A stretch of 64,000 nucleotides of DNA, from assembly GCA_947445775.1 (NCBI GenBank), contig CANFEB010000008.1, positions 1-64,000 of the forward strand, in the 5' to 3' direction. The translations under genes and the position numbers were made by a program. Positions 45,921 through 55,793 of this stretch are shown here, piece after piece (the first letter of the stretch is position 1; each line of letters starts with the position of its first letter). The stretch is from Oligoflexales bacterium (GTDB lineage: Bacteria; Bdellovibrionota_B; Oligoflexia; Oligoflexales; RGVZ01). Below the pieces are notes generated by a model that was not told the DNA's origin, searched no databases, and worked only from the letters and a program-made list of their open reading frames with translations.

Positions 45921-47540
45921 ATGTCAGCTACAGCCACCGGCGTCCTAAATAAAGAAATCCAGAAGCGCCGCACCTTTGCGATCATTTCGCATCCTGATGC
46001 CGGCAAAACGACGATCACTGAAAAGTTGCTTCTTTACGGTGGGGCCATCCAGATGGCCGGAACCGTGAAGGCAAAACGCGGCAAAAAATTCGCCACGTCC
46101 GACTGGATGGAGCTGGAAAAACAGCGAGGGATTTCCGTGACGTCGTCGGTCATGAATTTTCCCTACGATGGCCACGAAATCAATTTGATCGACACCCCTG
46201 GTCACCAAGATTTTTCCGAGGACACCTACCGGACGCTGACCGCCGTTGACAGTGCCCTGATGCTGATTGACGGCGCTAACGGGGTCGAGACCCAAACCAA
46301 AAAATTGTTTGAAGTTTGCAGCATGCGCAAAACGCCCGTGATGGCGTTCATCAACAAAATGGACCGCGAATCCCGCGATCCATTCGATTTGATCGATGAA
46401 ATTGAGAAGGTTTTGGGAATTGCCTGCTATCCCGTGACCTGGCCCATTGGCATGGGGCAGCGTTTTCGCGGAGTCTATGACCGGCAACGCGAACAGCTCA
46501 TGATTTTTGAAAAAGACGCCGAACGGTCCCGTCCGGTTGCCCTGACGGAACTTGGCCTGAATTCTCCTGAGGTCGACGCCGAATTGGGCGCAGAAGTCGC
46601 CGCAGAATTGCGCGATCAGATCGATATCCTTAGGGCCGGCGAGACTTTTGACAAGGATCGTTATCTGCGCGGGGAGCTAGCCCCGGTTTTCTTTGGCAGT
46701 GCCCTCAATAATTTTGGCGTCCAAACACTCCTTGATGCCTTGGTCGAAATTTCGCCGTCTCCCGTCGGGAGGTCGGCAACCCTGCGCAAGGTGGAACCAA
46801 CCGAGCCAAAATTTTCGGCTTTTATCTTTAAAATTCAGGCCAACATGGATCCCTCTCACCGGGACCGTGTGGCCTTTATGCGCATTGTTTCGGGGAAGTT
46901 TGAGCGGGGCATGAAGGCCTTCCACGTCCGTTTAAAGCGCGAGGCCCGCCTTGGCCGGCCGACCCAATTCATGGCGCAGGACAGGAGTCTCGTCGATGAG
47001 GCCTATGCCGGCGACATTGTCGGTATCCATGATCCGGGAATTTTCAAAATTGGCGACACTCTAAGTGAAGGCGAGGAACTGATTTACTCTGGGATTCCCG
47101 TGTTTTCTCCGGAACATTTTGTGCGGGTGCAGCTCAAAGACCCACTTAAATCAAAGCAATTAAATAAGGCCCTCGACCAACTATCCGAAGAAGGCGCCGT
47201 CCAGGTTCTCCGTCCGATCACTTCGAACGATCAGCTTCTGGGAGTCGTCGGTGCCCTGCAGTTTGATGTGGTGAAATACCGGATCGAATTTGAGTATGGC
47301 GTGAAGGTCCAGCTTTACCCGATGCCCTACACCGCGGCACGCTGGATCCGGAGCAGCGATCCCGTGGCGATTGAGGCGATCCTCAAGGATCAGGCCCATA
47401 TCATTTCACGGGATCAGCACGATAATCCGGTCATCTTGCTTGATCAGATTTGGCGCTTGAAACTGCTGAACGAACGCCATCCAAAAATCACCTTCGCGAC
47501 CACGTCCGAAAATCTGCAGGACCGCATCGCGTCGGAATGA
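45921..47540 (+). CDS. prfC: peptide chain release factor 3
   Basis: RRTFAIISHPDAGKTTITEKLLLYGGAIQMAGTVKAKRG, DTPGHQDFSEDTYRTL, NKMDRE. Confidence 0.97.
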   Translation: MSATATGVLNKEIQKRRTFAIISHPDAGKTTITEKLLLYGGAIQMAGTVKAKRGKKFATSDWMELEKQRGISVTSSVMNFPYDGHEINLIDTPGHQDFSEDTYRTLTAVDSALMLIDGANGVETQTKKLFEVCSMRKTPVMAFINKMDRESRDPFDLIDEIEKVLGIACYPVTWPIGMGQRFRGVYDRQREQLMIFEKDAERSRPVALTELGLNSPEVDAELGAEVAAELRDQIDILRAGETFDKDRYLRGELAPVFFGSALNNFGVQTLLDALVEISPSPVGRSATLRKVEPTEPKFSAFIFKIQANMDPSHRDRVAFMRIVSGKFERGMKAFHVRLKREARLGRPTQFMAQDRSLVDEAYAGDIVGIHDPGIFKIGDTLSEGEELIYSGIPVFSPEHFVRVQLKDPLKSKQLNKALDQLSEEGAVQVLRPITSNDQLLGVVGALQFDVVKYRIEFEYGVKVQLYPMPYTAARWIRSSDPVAIEAILKDQAHIISRDQHDNPVILLDQIWRLKLLNERHPKITFATTSENLQDRIASE

Positions 47541-47546
47541 CAATGA

Positions 47547-48023
47547 CTAGTGGTGATGGCCGCCTGCACCATGGGCGTGGCCATGAGCAAGTTCGTCCTT
47601 GGTGGCAGTGCGGATCTCCGTGATCTCAACCTTGAAAACAAGATCTTTGCCAGCCAGTGGATGGTTGGCATCGAGCGTTACATGGTCGCCCTGAACCGCA
47701 GTCACAACCATAACTGGATCTTCTTCTTCGGGACCGCCACGGAACATGTCCCCAACTTTGACCTGATCCGTCGGCAATTCGGCCAACGGTACATTTGCCA
47801 CGAGGGTTTCATCACGGTCGCCGTAAGCGTCTTCGGCCTTGACGTGAACTTCACGCTTGTCGCCCTTCGCCATGGTCAGAAGGACACTCTCAAGGCCTGG
47901 GATGATCTGACCGGAACCTTCCAGAAACGCAAGGGGCGCGCCGGCTTCCGACTGGTCGATCATTTCGCCAAGTGTGTCGTGAAGGATGTAATTGAATTCA
48001 ATAACGCGTGTGTTGGTGGTCAT
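47547..48023 (-). CDS. slyD: SlyD-like FKBP-type peptidyl-prolyl isomerase
   Basis: YILHDTLGEMIDQSEAGAPLAFLEGSGQIIPGLE, DANHPLAGKDLVFKVEI, His-rich tail HAHGAGGHHH. Confidence 0.9.
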   Translation of the reverse strand: MTTNTRVIEFNYILHDTLGEMIDQSEAGAPLAFLEGSGQIIPGLESVLLTMAKGDKREVHVKAEDAYGDRDETLVANVPLAELPTDQVKVGDMFRGGPEEEDPVMVVTAVQGDHVTLDANHPLAGKDLVFKVEITEIRTATKDELAHGHAHGAGGHHH

Positions 48024-48098
48024 AGCAGTCTCCTTGCCGCCTAGTGGTTGCCAATTAAGAATTTGGTCCATACCATCCGAAAAAGCGAAATAACAACA

Positions 48099-49130
48099 CT
48101 AAAGCAGCGAAGAAATCAGTCCGGACGCGTCCAGGGACTGCTGCTGCCACCGCATTAAGCGCCCCAGGGCCACGTCGTCATTGTCAGGACGAACAACACC
48201 GGTTGCCCGGGCGAGGCACAGGTAAAGAAGAAGACCCTTTAAATGTTGAGGGGTTAAGATGTATTCGATCAGCCGCCAATAGCGCCCCAAATCGACTGCT
48301 TCGGCACCGGATCCAAGGGGTGAATCCAGCAGGGCTGCCCGGTAATCCGCCGCCGCGACACGCATTTTGGCTTGGGCCAGATCCGCGCTTTCCTTGATTG
48401 CAGTCAACAGCGGGCGCAAGGCTGCAGCTTCCACGGCATCCGTATTGCCGCCAAATTGCCACACAGCAAAGACGAAAGGCAGGCCGGTGATCCGGTTCCA
48501 AACTTCTCCCAGATCCAAAATTTGAGGAAATTCCCCGCGACGCTTCAGCGCCTCATCGCCAATCAAAAGCTCGATCATCTCCCCATCGTCTTGGTGGTTG
48601 GATGCCTCGCTATTGCGCATTTCAAATCCACGAGCCTCGGGACCGAACAGCAAACGATGCAGTGTTTTTGTCATGGCGGAACTCGCCGCAGAAACTGGCG
48701 TAAGCCTGATGCGACCCGACGCGTTCGCCAGATGGGGACTCGCCTTTTCGGCAAAGGTCCCAACCAGATCACGGGAAATCTGGCGGGGATCAAATGACCG
48801 CAGAGACGTCATGGTTGTGTACGTATCCTTGAGCGCTGCAATGCGCTCTTGCCAAACTTCAAAGGCTTGATTTTGTGACGACGGAAAGCCCAAGTAGACG
48901 CTCATGACCGGACCAGTCGAGGCAACGCCGATCGGCAAAGCTAAGTTAAGTTGATTGTGTTTCAAAAGGCAGATGCTCGATGCAGGCGCCAACTTGATGC
49001 TGCCCTCAAGTAACCACTTGTTGACTTGCGAGGGGTGCCCATCACGAAATTCCACGCGCCCTGCCAAAGCCTTGCGCAATTCCAAACGAAGGGGCCAAAG
49101 GTTCCAATAATTGATCCAACCGAGGCTCAC
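48099..49130 (-). CDS. MqnA/MqnD-like menaquinone (futalosine pathway) enzyme
   Basis: [56 protein letters not shown] start overlaps the hemL stop. Confidence 0.8.
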   Translation of the reverse strand: MSLGWINYWNLWPLRLELRKALAGRVEFRDGHPSQVNKWLLEGSIKLAPASSICLLKHNQLNLALPIGVASTGPVMSVYLGFPSSQNQAFEVWQERIAALKDTYTTMTSLRSFDPRQISRDLVGTFAEKASPHLANASGRIRLTPVSAASSAMTKTLHRLLFGPEARGFEMRNSEASNHQDDGEMIELLIGDEALKRRGEFPQILDLGEVWNRITGLPFVFAVWQFGGNTDAVEAAALRPLLTAIKESADLAQAKMRVAAADYRAALLDSPLGSGAEAVDLGRYWRLIEYILTPQHLKGLLLYLCLARATGVVRPDNDDVALGRLMRWQQQSLDASGLISSLL

Positions 49131-50506
49131 TCTGCTGATTCCTTGAATTGCGGTGATTCCTTGAATTGCGGTGATTGCTGAATTTGCTTGAAGGCATTGC
49201 GTGCCACCGCAACCGTGGCGTCAATGTCTGCTTGGGAATGCGCAAGTGATAAAAACCCGGCCTCGAACGCTGACGGGGCAAAGTAAATGCCGTCATTCAA
49301 CATCAACTGGAAAAACTTTTTGAAAGAAATCATATCTGCGCGCTTGGCGTCCTCATAATTGCGAACGGGATCCTGCGAAAAAAAGAATCCAAACATTCCG
49401 CCCTCAAAATCAACGCTAAGGGGAACTCCGCATTCTTCTGCGGCAGACTTAAGCCCCAGGACGAGATTTTTGCTGCGCGCGGCGAGAGTTTCGTAGGCAT
49501 CAGGGCACCCAAGGATCTCCAGGGTCTTGATGCCGCAGGCAACCGCCAAGGGATTGCCCGAAAGAGTTCCTGCCTGATAAACCGGCCCGGCCGGAGCCAC
49601 CAGGGACATGATATCGCGACGGCCACCGTAGGCACCGACGGGCATGCCGCCGCCAATAACTTTGCCAAGGACGGTCATGTCCGGCTTGATGCCGCACAAG
49701 CTTTGATAACCGCCCCGCGCAACGCGAAACCCGGTCATCACTTCATCAAAAATTAAAACCGTGCCGTGGGCGTCACACAATTTTTTCAATGCTTCCAAAA
49801 ATCCAGGCTGGGGCCGAATGAATCCTGCGTTGCCAATGATCGGCTCGACGATGACCGCGGCTATTGTCTTGATGTTCGCCGCAAAAATTTCTTGTAATTG
49901 TTCGACATCATTAAAGTGAGCCGTCAACGTATGTTGGGCTGTCGATTCGGGCACACCGGGGCTTCCAGAAAGGCCCAGGGTCGCAGCCCCTGAACCGGCC
50001 TTCACGAGCAGCATGTCCGCATGGCCGTGGTAGCAACCTTCAAACTTTAAAATTTTATTTCGGCCGGTAAAAGCGCGGGCAACTCGCAATGCCGACATGC
50101 AGGCTTCGGTGCCGCTCGATACCAGGCGCAGCATCTCGATGGCTGGCATGGCTTCAATGATCATGTGGGCAAGAATATTTTCACGGACAGTCGGTGTCCC
50201 AAACGACAGGCCATCCGCCGCAGCAGATTGAATCGCCGCCAAAACTTCCGGATGGGCGTGGCCAACAATCGCCGGCCCCCAACTGGTGATGTAGTCGATG
50301 TAACGGTTGCCGTCTTCGTCCCACAGATAGGCACCATTGCCGCGTTTCATAAACACCGGCGTTCCACCAACAGCAGCAAATGCGCGAACAGGCGAGTTCA
50401 CACCGCCGGGCATCAATCCGACCGCCTCGGCGAAAAGAGCCTTGGAACGTGGGCGCAACTCTTGTTGCGAAGGGGATTTTTGAGAGCCTTGAAAATCTTG
50501 GGACAT
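49127..50506 (-). CDS. hemL: glutamate-1-semialdehyde 2,1-aminomutase
   Basis: [66 protein letters not shown]. Confidence 0.97.
   Translation of the reverse strand: MSQDFQGSQKSPSQQELRPRSKALFAEAVGLMPGGVNSPVRAFAAVGGTPVFMKRGNGAYLWDEDGNRYIDYITSWGPAIVGHAHPEVLAAIQSAAADGLSFGTPTVRENILAHMIIEAMPAIEMLRLVSSGTEACMSALRVARAFTGRNKILKFEGCYHGHADMLLVKAGSGAATLGLSGSPGVPESTAQHTLTAHFNDVEQLQEIFAANIKTIAAVIVEPIIGNAGFIRPQPGFLEALKKLCDAHGTVLIFDEVMTGFRVARGGYQSLCGIKPDMTVLGKVIGGGMPVGAYGGRRDIMSLVAPAGPVYQAGTLSGNPLAVACGIKTLEILGCPDAYETLAARSKNLVLGLKSAAEECGVPLSVDFEGGMFGFFFSQDPVRNYEDAKRADMISFKKFFQLMLNDGIYFAPSAFEAGFLSLAHSQADIDATVAVARNAFKQIQQSPQFKESPQFKESAE
49137..49172. repeat. 18-bp tandem repeat x2 plus partial third copy, just before hemL stop
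   Basis: gattccttgaattgcggt twice, perfect; encodes [15 protein letters not shown]. Confidence 0.97.
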
Positions 50507-50681
50507 GCCGGGTTCAGCACCAACATTTTAGGGGGCCCGAAATAGGGCCAGAACCCCGTTTCATAGCAGAAATTACGCTTCTCCCCACAACTATTTCGCA
50601 GGAGAACTCGCGGCACAGAAAGGGCTCGGCAGCATTATCCGCAAACCACCGTAATTACCGTGTTTTTAAGTGCCGCTATCC

Positions 50682-51623
50682 CTACTTTGGACCAATGCCC
50701 TCGTAGTCAGCAATCGCCTGAAGATCGTTGGTCCAGTCTTCATCGACGGCAACGTGCAATTCCAAGAATACTTTTTGCCCGGTTTGGCGCTCCAATTCCA
50801 AGCGCGCAGCCGTTCCAATCGACTTCAAGGCTGACCCCCCCTGCCCAATAACCATGCCCTTGTGGCTCGCCTTGGAGACCACAATGGTGGCTTGAATGTG
50901 CAGGCGTTTTGGCGACTCATCGACGCCCTCGATCTTAACGCCGCAGCTATAAGGCAACTCCTGATTCAACTGACGGAATAGTTGCTCGCGGATGAGTTCC
51001 GCAAATAAAGCCCGCTGAGGCAAATCACTGAGATCATCGGCCGGATATAGCCAAGGGCCAGGGGGCATCATCCCAAGAAGGCGGGAGCGCAGAGCCGCAA
51101 CACTCTCTGGGCGTTTGGCCGAAATTTCCTCCGGAAGAGGCTGCAAAAATCTTACCTCAGACCCCGGAATTTCCCGAACCAAGCCCGCGCACTCCTGTTG
51201 AATCGTGGCAACGTTACGGGCAATGACGTCTTGCTTCTGGGCATCGATTTTAGTGGCCAATAACAGCACGGGCTTCTCAGTTCGCCCCAAAATGCCCGAC
51301 AGGTATTTGGCGTCGTCATTATGCCAGCCAGCTGCGGCGTCGATCAAATAACAGACAACATCGGCATCATTGACCGCATTCCAAGCCACCGAGTTCATCG
51401 ATGAATTTAGTTTCGGTTTGCCCGAGGCATTATGCAGGCCGGGGGTGTCGAGGATGAGCATCTGAACATCGTCAACGGTGTAATTGCCGAGCAGCCGGTT
51501 GCGCGTCGTCTGGGGCTTATTGCTGACGCTGGCCAGTTTGGAGCCGACCAGGGCGTTAAAAAGCGTGCTCTTACCGGCATTGGGTCGGCCATGAAATGCT
51601 ACGTAACCACATTTTTGGGACAT
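50682..51623 (-). CDS. era: GTPase Era
   Basis: GRPNAGKSTLFNALVG, LDTPGLH, C-terminal KH domain GQGGSALKSIGTAARLELE. Confidence 0.96.
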   Translation of the reverse strand: MSQKCGYVAFHGRPNAGKSTLFNALVGSKLASVSNKPQTTRNRLLGNYTVDDVQMLILDTPGLHNASGKPKLNSSMNSVAWNAVNDADVVCYLIDAAAGWHNDDAKYLSGILGRTEKPVLLLATKIDAQKQDVIARNVATIQQECAGLVREIPGSEVRFLQPLPEEISAKRPESVAALRSRLLGMMPPGPWLYPADDLSDLPQRALFAELIREQLFRQLNQELPYSCGVKIEGVDESPKRLHIQATIVVSKASHKGMVIGQGGSALKSIGTAARLELERQTGQKVFLELHVAVDEDWTNDLQAIADYEGIGPK

Positions 51624-51677
51624 AAATGCTGATTCCTTTAAATCACGAAAATTTCAGGACTAAAATTCGAGGCACCG

Positions 51678-53600
51678 TCACGGCGTGTACCAACCCTTGA
51701 GTACCTGAGCCGGGTTTGTCAACGGGGCAACCGCGGGCAAAGTGGGTGGCGTATATTTGAAGTTTGATTGGCCCATATTGGCAAGAACTTCCCACCCCGC
51801 ACCCAGACTAACGAATGGAACATAATCAATCGCCGTCTGGTCGACTTTTGTCAACAGGATCCCAGCGGTGGCTTTCCCCGAATTAAATGCGGCGCCAAAG
51901 AAAGATGTCCCGATCTGAGGGGACTGAATCCACTCGTTATTGCGTCCCAAATAAAGGCGTTTATTATCGAAATCAGCAAGCACCTGGATCACATCTCCCG
52001 CCTTGATTTTTGGCCATGGCAATCGGGGTGACACGCCATGGACAAAAGTTCCCATGACCGGAGACGACACTCCCTGACCCACAATTTTTCCAGAACTTTC
52101 GATACTCATGCTTAAATATTCGGCGACGCCCGAATCTAGTTGCGGGGATAATCCCATGCGTGCCGGCTGGTTTGGACAAGAACGGAGCACATAGATTTCA
52201 TAATAGGCAGCACCTGTACTCTTCGAAGGTAGGCCGTATTCAGGCTTAATGGCCTCCTTGGAATTGGCAAGCCCCGCCGAATCGATCGTCTTGAATTGGC
52301 GGCAGGTTGCAGCAGAGCCGCTCGGCGTGCACCTTGAGGACAGCGAATTCGATAAATTAAAATATCCGGCCGATTTTCCTGCTGGAATCGTCCCGGCGCC
52401 GCTAGGGAAAGTCGACGCGGCGACCGAAACGCAATTATCTTGTACTGGCGGGCGTGGAGGCGGCGTCGGGGTCGGAAGTGGGCCGCTGGCGGATCCAATA
52501 AAGCCCGAGACCGTCTCTGCGGGAGCATCCATCCGCGTGAACGTGTATGCCGGCATCCGGCGGGCGTTTAATTGGCCAAAATCCACCGAGCCCTCCCAGT
52601 TGTTGATTCGCACAGGCATCTTGCCTTTCGTGTATTCCCCCGGAACCCCATTGTCATCTGATGATAGAGGGGCTTCCCTGGTGACATTAGACTGATCAAC
52701 TCGAACCAAAATGGATTGGCCTTTCTCCGGCGGATTAACGTTTGCAGCACCCAAAGCCAGACTATGATGAACAGGCGGCATTCCTGTTAATCCTAGATTG
52801 CCTCCCTTCCGGCCCATGGTGATTGCACCCCCGCCACCTCCTAACGTTGGAGTGACCTCATCGATAAAATTCAAACAGGATCCCTCAACACTCGCGAGTC
52901 TATCCTTTCCCTCGCCGACAAATTTGAACCTGCATAAATCGCCATCGGCGGATCCCGTATACTTGCGCAACAAATATGATGATTCATTCATCCCAAGCGC
53001 GGGCGGCGCCTTTATGTTCATCTTAATCACTTGGCGCTCGCCCATCCCATACTGTTTAGTCCGCTGCAGACATTCATCGCGGATCAGTATTGCTTTATAC
53101 ATTACTGATCCTCCCACGCCTTTAATGCCGGAAAAGTTTGCTCCCTGACACGCCATAGAAATTTTTCCATCAGCTCTCACATCCAGCTGGATGCCTAGAG
53201 CGGACATAGGTCCTAATTGAGATTGTGGGAGGTCATTTTCATCCATGGAGAAGAAAAGGTGCGCCTCTTCATTATTACCCTCGACTCGCGCCTTCTCTAG
53301 TGAAAAATCAGAATCGCTCTGGCTGTAGGATTTGCCTTTGTTTCCTTCTTCAGAAGACACGGTCTCGATATCAATGATGTCGTCGGCCTTATCTTTAAGA
53401 ACTTTCAATAATTCTTCTCGCGTCAATGGGGTCCGCTCGTCAAAACTAAACGACGATTCTCCATCCAGACCCGATGCGTCGCGTTCGACTGCCCCCAGAT
53501 CGCGGGTCACTTTATGTTTTTGGTCTTCGGCCCTGCACTGAATCAACATCGACGTGGTAAAAATCAACGACAGCAATCTGAATTGCGCCATGTTTCCCAT
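51678..53600 (-). CDS. secreted lipoprotein of unknown function with SPRY-like C-terminal domain
   Basis: Lipobox-like SMLIQC; C-terminus GDVIQVLADFDNKRLYLGRNNEW...AAFNSG...YVPFVSLGAGWEVLANMGQSNFKYTPP. Confidence 0.65.
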   Translation of the reverse strand: MGNMAQFRLLSLIFTTSMLIQCRAEDQKHKVTRDLGAVERDASGLDGESSFSFDERTPLTREELLKVLKDKADDIIDIETVSSEEGNKGKSYSQSDSDFSLEKARVEGNNEEAHLFFSMDENDLPQSQLGPMSALGIQLDVRADGKISMACQGANFSGIKGVGGSVMYKAILIRDECLQRTKQYGMGERQVIKMNIKAPPALGMNESSYLLRKYTGSADGDLCRFKFVGEGKDRLASVEGSCLNFIDEVTPTLGGGGGAITMGRKGGNLGLTGMPPVHHSLALGAANVNPPEKGQSILVRVDQSNVTREAPLSSDDNGVPGEYTKGKMPVRINNWEGSVDFGQLNARRMPAYTFTRMDAPAETVSGFIGSASGPLPTPTPPPRPPVQDNCVSVAASTFPSGAGTIPAGKSAGYFNLSNSLSSRCTPSGSAATCRQFKTIDSAGLANSKEAIKPEYGLPSKSTGAAYYEIYVLRSCPNQPARMGLSPQLDSGVAEYLSMSIESSGKIVGQGVSSPVMGTFVHGVSPRLPWPKIKAGDVIQVLADFDNKRLYLGRNNEWIQSPQIGTSFFGAAFNSGKATAGILLTKVDQTAIDYVPFVSLGAGWEVLANMGQSNFKYTPPTLPAVAPLTNPAQVLKGWYTP

Positions 53601-53858
53601 GAATAATCCCCCGGTCATAAAGATCTGGATAGCTGTTCGGGTCGTCGCTTCATTAAATGAAGGAAAAAAACGGGGGAACCGCAAACTCCTTAGAAAATGA
53701 GAGATTATTGCGATTAGATCAGTAAGTTACAGACAGCGGGTCCGCGGCAATTAACCACAGGAATTATCAGAGGCCGGCGGCCGCATGCCGTCGCTGCCCG
53801 AGATTCTGGTTAAAGCCCTCGCTTCCCCGGGGAATGGCGATCAACGTCCAACAAAAAG

Positions 53859-54503
53859 TCAGCTGAATTTTCCGAATTTCTGCAAACCGTTTTCCGTCAA
53901 GACCGCATGAACCGGCACATCAAATGTTTCGGCTGGAATGCGTTCTGCGACAAAAAAACGATCGCAACAAACTGCGACAAGGGTGACGCGGGAAAGGTCG
54001 GGCAAGGACCGTAGAAACCGGTCGTAGTATCCGGCCCCCGATCCAAGGCGATTGCCTTCGCGGTCCACCGCAACACTCGGCAACAGGACCAACACATCGC
54101 GCGCGTTGAATTCCAGGCGCTGGCCGTCCAAAGGTTCCTTGATGCCAAATTTTCCCTTGCGCAGGGGCTCGTATGACCGCCATGCCACAAAGTCCATCTG
54201 TTCGCCCGGCAAAACCCGGGGAAAGTACCAACGGCCCTCATGGGCAGGGTCGTGCGCCATGGCAGGATGAATGACCGGCTCGTTGCGAATTCCAAGGTAG
54301 GCCGCGACCGCTCCATAGTTCTTGCCAGCCAACCATTGAATCAGATGGGTTTGAATTTTCCGCGACGCCTCCTCGACCTCATGGGATGCCATGGCGGTAC
54401 GCTGAGCGCGCAGCGCATCGCGCAGTATTGACTTGGCATCTTTTGGCGGCGTGTTATTCACGGAAATCTTGGAAATCATGGAATTCCTGGAATTCATAGG
54501 CAA
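53859..54503 (-). CDS. 5-formyltetrahydrofolate cyclo-ligase
   Basis: LRAQRTAM, YLGIRNEPVI, VLLPSVAVDREGNRLGSGAGYYDRFL. Confidence 0.93.
   Translation of the reverse strand: MPMNSRNSMISKISVNNTPPKDAKSILRDALRAQRTAMASHEVEEASRKIQTHLIQWLAGKNYGAVAAYLGIRNEPVIHPAMAHDPAHEGRWYFPRVLPGEQMDFVAWRSYEPLRKGKFGIKEPLDGQRLEFNARDVLVLLPSVAVDREGNRLGSGAGYYDRFLRSLPDLSRVTLVAVCCDRFFVAERIPAETFDVPVHAVLTENGLQKFGKFS
54463..54498. repeat. 9-bp imperfect tandem repeat x4 (gaaatcatg/gaattcctg) at the N-terminus of the MTHFS gene
   Basis: Direct reading; encodes MNSRNSMISKIS. Confidence 0.9.
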
Positions 54504-54551
54504 CGGACTCCCAACAAAGCATCACGATAAATATTCTCACACCAACAGCCT

Positions 54552-54587
54552 AAAACAAATCCGCCCGGCGGGGCTACGCCAGGCGGA
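54552..54587 (-). terminator. Rho-independent terminator of the downstream-oriented 54611-55588 gene
   Basis: Minus strand: TCCGCCTGGCG-loop-CGCCGGGCGGA followed by TTTGTTTT. Confidence 0.85.
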
Positions 54588-54610
54588 CCATGAACCTTGG
54601 GTTTCACGAA

Positions 54611-55588
54611 TTATTGGATCGTGACATCCACGGGAGTCGTATACTCCCAGCGACCAGAAATTTCTGAGAAAGCACCCAAGCGCATCTTATATGCACCCGC
54701 AGTTACCCCCTGAAGGGTTGCCGTCGAACCAGCTGTTGCAAACTTGAAGGCCGGGTTAGCCCAGTCCGGGGCATTGCTCAGCTCGACCCGGTAATAGGTA
54801 ACCTTGGAATCACCCTGCCAGCTGACCTGACCACCGCTGCCAGCCAAGGCTGCTCCAGCAACAGGTGCTGTGACAGCCAGCTTGCGGCGTGTTGGGGCTT
54901 CCACAGTGAACGAACGAATCTCTGAAGATCCGCCCGCCGTCTTGATGCGCCAATACCATTTGCCCGGTGAAGGCTGGTGCAGGGAATAGGCACCTTTCTT
55001 CACAGGAATTTTCATCTCGATCGGCGACATGGAAGAGTTGCGAGAAAGCTCAAGCTTTCCAGCGCCACCCGTCCATGAGAAGCGGGCTGGGCCCACCGTC
55101 TCGTCGTACGCGACCGAGGCTTCATTTTCAGGAAAGTTAATCGAAACCGTACCGCCGGAACCTTCAGCCGACGCATCTGCTGCAGCAGCCGATTGCGCTG
55201 CCGCAGATGCAACCGGCTGGGTTGCTACGGCAGGAGCCACTGGTGCCACGGCGGCCTCAGGTGCCACGGGAGTCGCCGCCTGCGGAACCGTTTCAGTCAC
55301 GGCCGGTGGTGGAAACTCATTAGACTCCGCGCTTTCCGTCTCGATGTACAAGTAGCCGACTGCGGCCACCGCCACCAAAAGGATCGCCAGAAGGATGTAT
55401 CGCGAACGATTACTGTTCGCATACTGCCCTTCCTTGAAGATTTGGGACATCGCATTGGTGTTCGTCCCAAAGTTACTTGCAAACTCGCCTTTCAAATCCG
55501 CTGTGAACGGATTTGTCTGCGAGCCAGGTTGCGACGGAAAGCCCCCGCCGCCTCCTTGCCCTGTAGGGTTATTCGTTGACTGGTTCAT
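54611..55588 (-). CDS. single-TM protein with Ig/FN3-like repeats
   Basis: TM ILLAILLVAVAAVGYLYI; Ala/Pro/Val linker; repeated FSWTGGAGKLELS / VSWQGDSKVTYYRVELS. Confidence 0.65.
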   Translation of the reverse strand: MNQSTNNPTGQGGGGGFPSQPGSQTNPFTADLKGEFASNFGTNTNAMSQIFKEGQYANSNRSRYILLAILLVAVAAVGYLYIETESAESNEFPPPAVTETVPQAATPVAPEAAVAPVAPAVATQPVASAAAQSAAAADASAEGSGGTVSINFPENEASVAYDETVGPARFSWTGGAGKLELSRNSSMSPIEMKIPVKKGAYSLHQPSPGKWYWRIKTAGGSSEIRSFTVEAPTRRKLAVTAPVAGAALAGSGGQVSWQGDSKVTYYRVELSNAPDWANPAFKFATAGSTATLQGVTAGAYKMRLGAFSEISGRWEYTTPVDVTIQ

Positions 55589-55793
55589 AACTATCGATTC
55601 TCCCAAGGTTGAGTGACACGGTAAACCCGCTATGGTCATTCACTGGAGTAGATCGGTGATCGCCGAAATGACTTTAGGAAGTGTCGGTCCAGACACGCAC
55701 GAAAAGCCTGCGGGCTGGCACCGTTGGGGCTTAAACGCCCCAAGAAATCATTAAGATTTTTGATTGATTTTTCAAAAATCACAAAACGACAAT

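Noticed and set aside
50507-50681. Candidate small gene or ncRNA between hemL and era (ORF 50413-50616)
   Set aside because: No conserved motif, no clear hairpin-plus-U-tract terminator, overlaps the hemL 5' end.
55681-55745. Possible c-di-GMP-I (GEMM) riboswitch because of GCACGAAAAGCC...GGGCU
   Set aside because: The conserved GEMM core was not found; kept only as an unassigned structured region.
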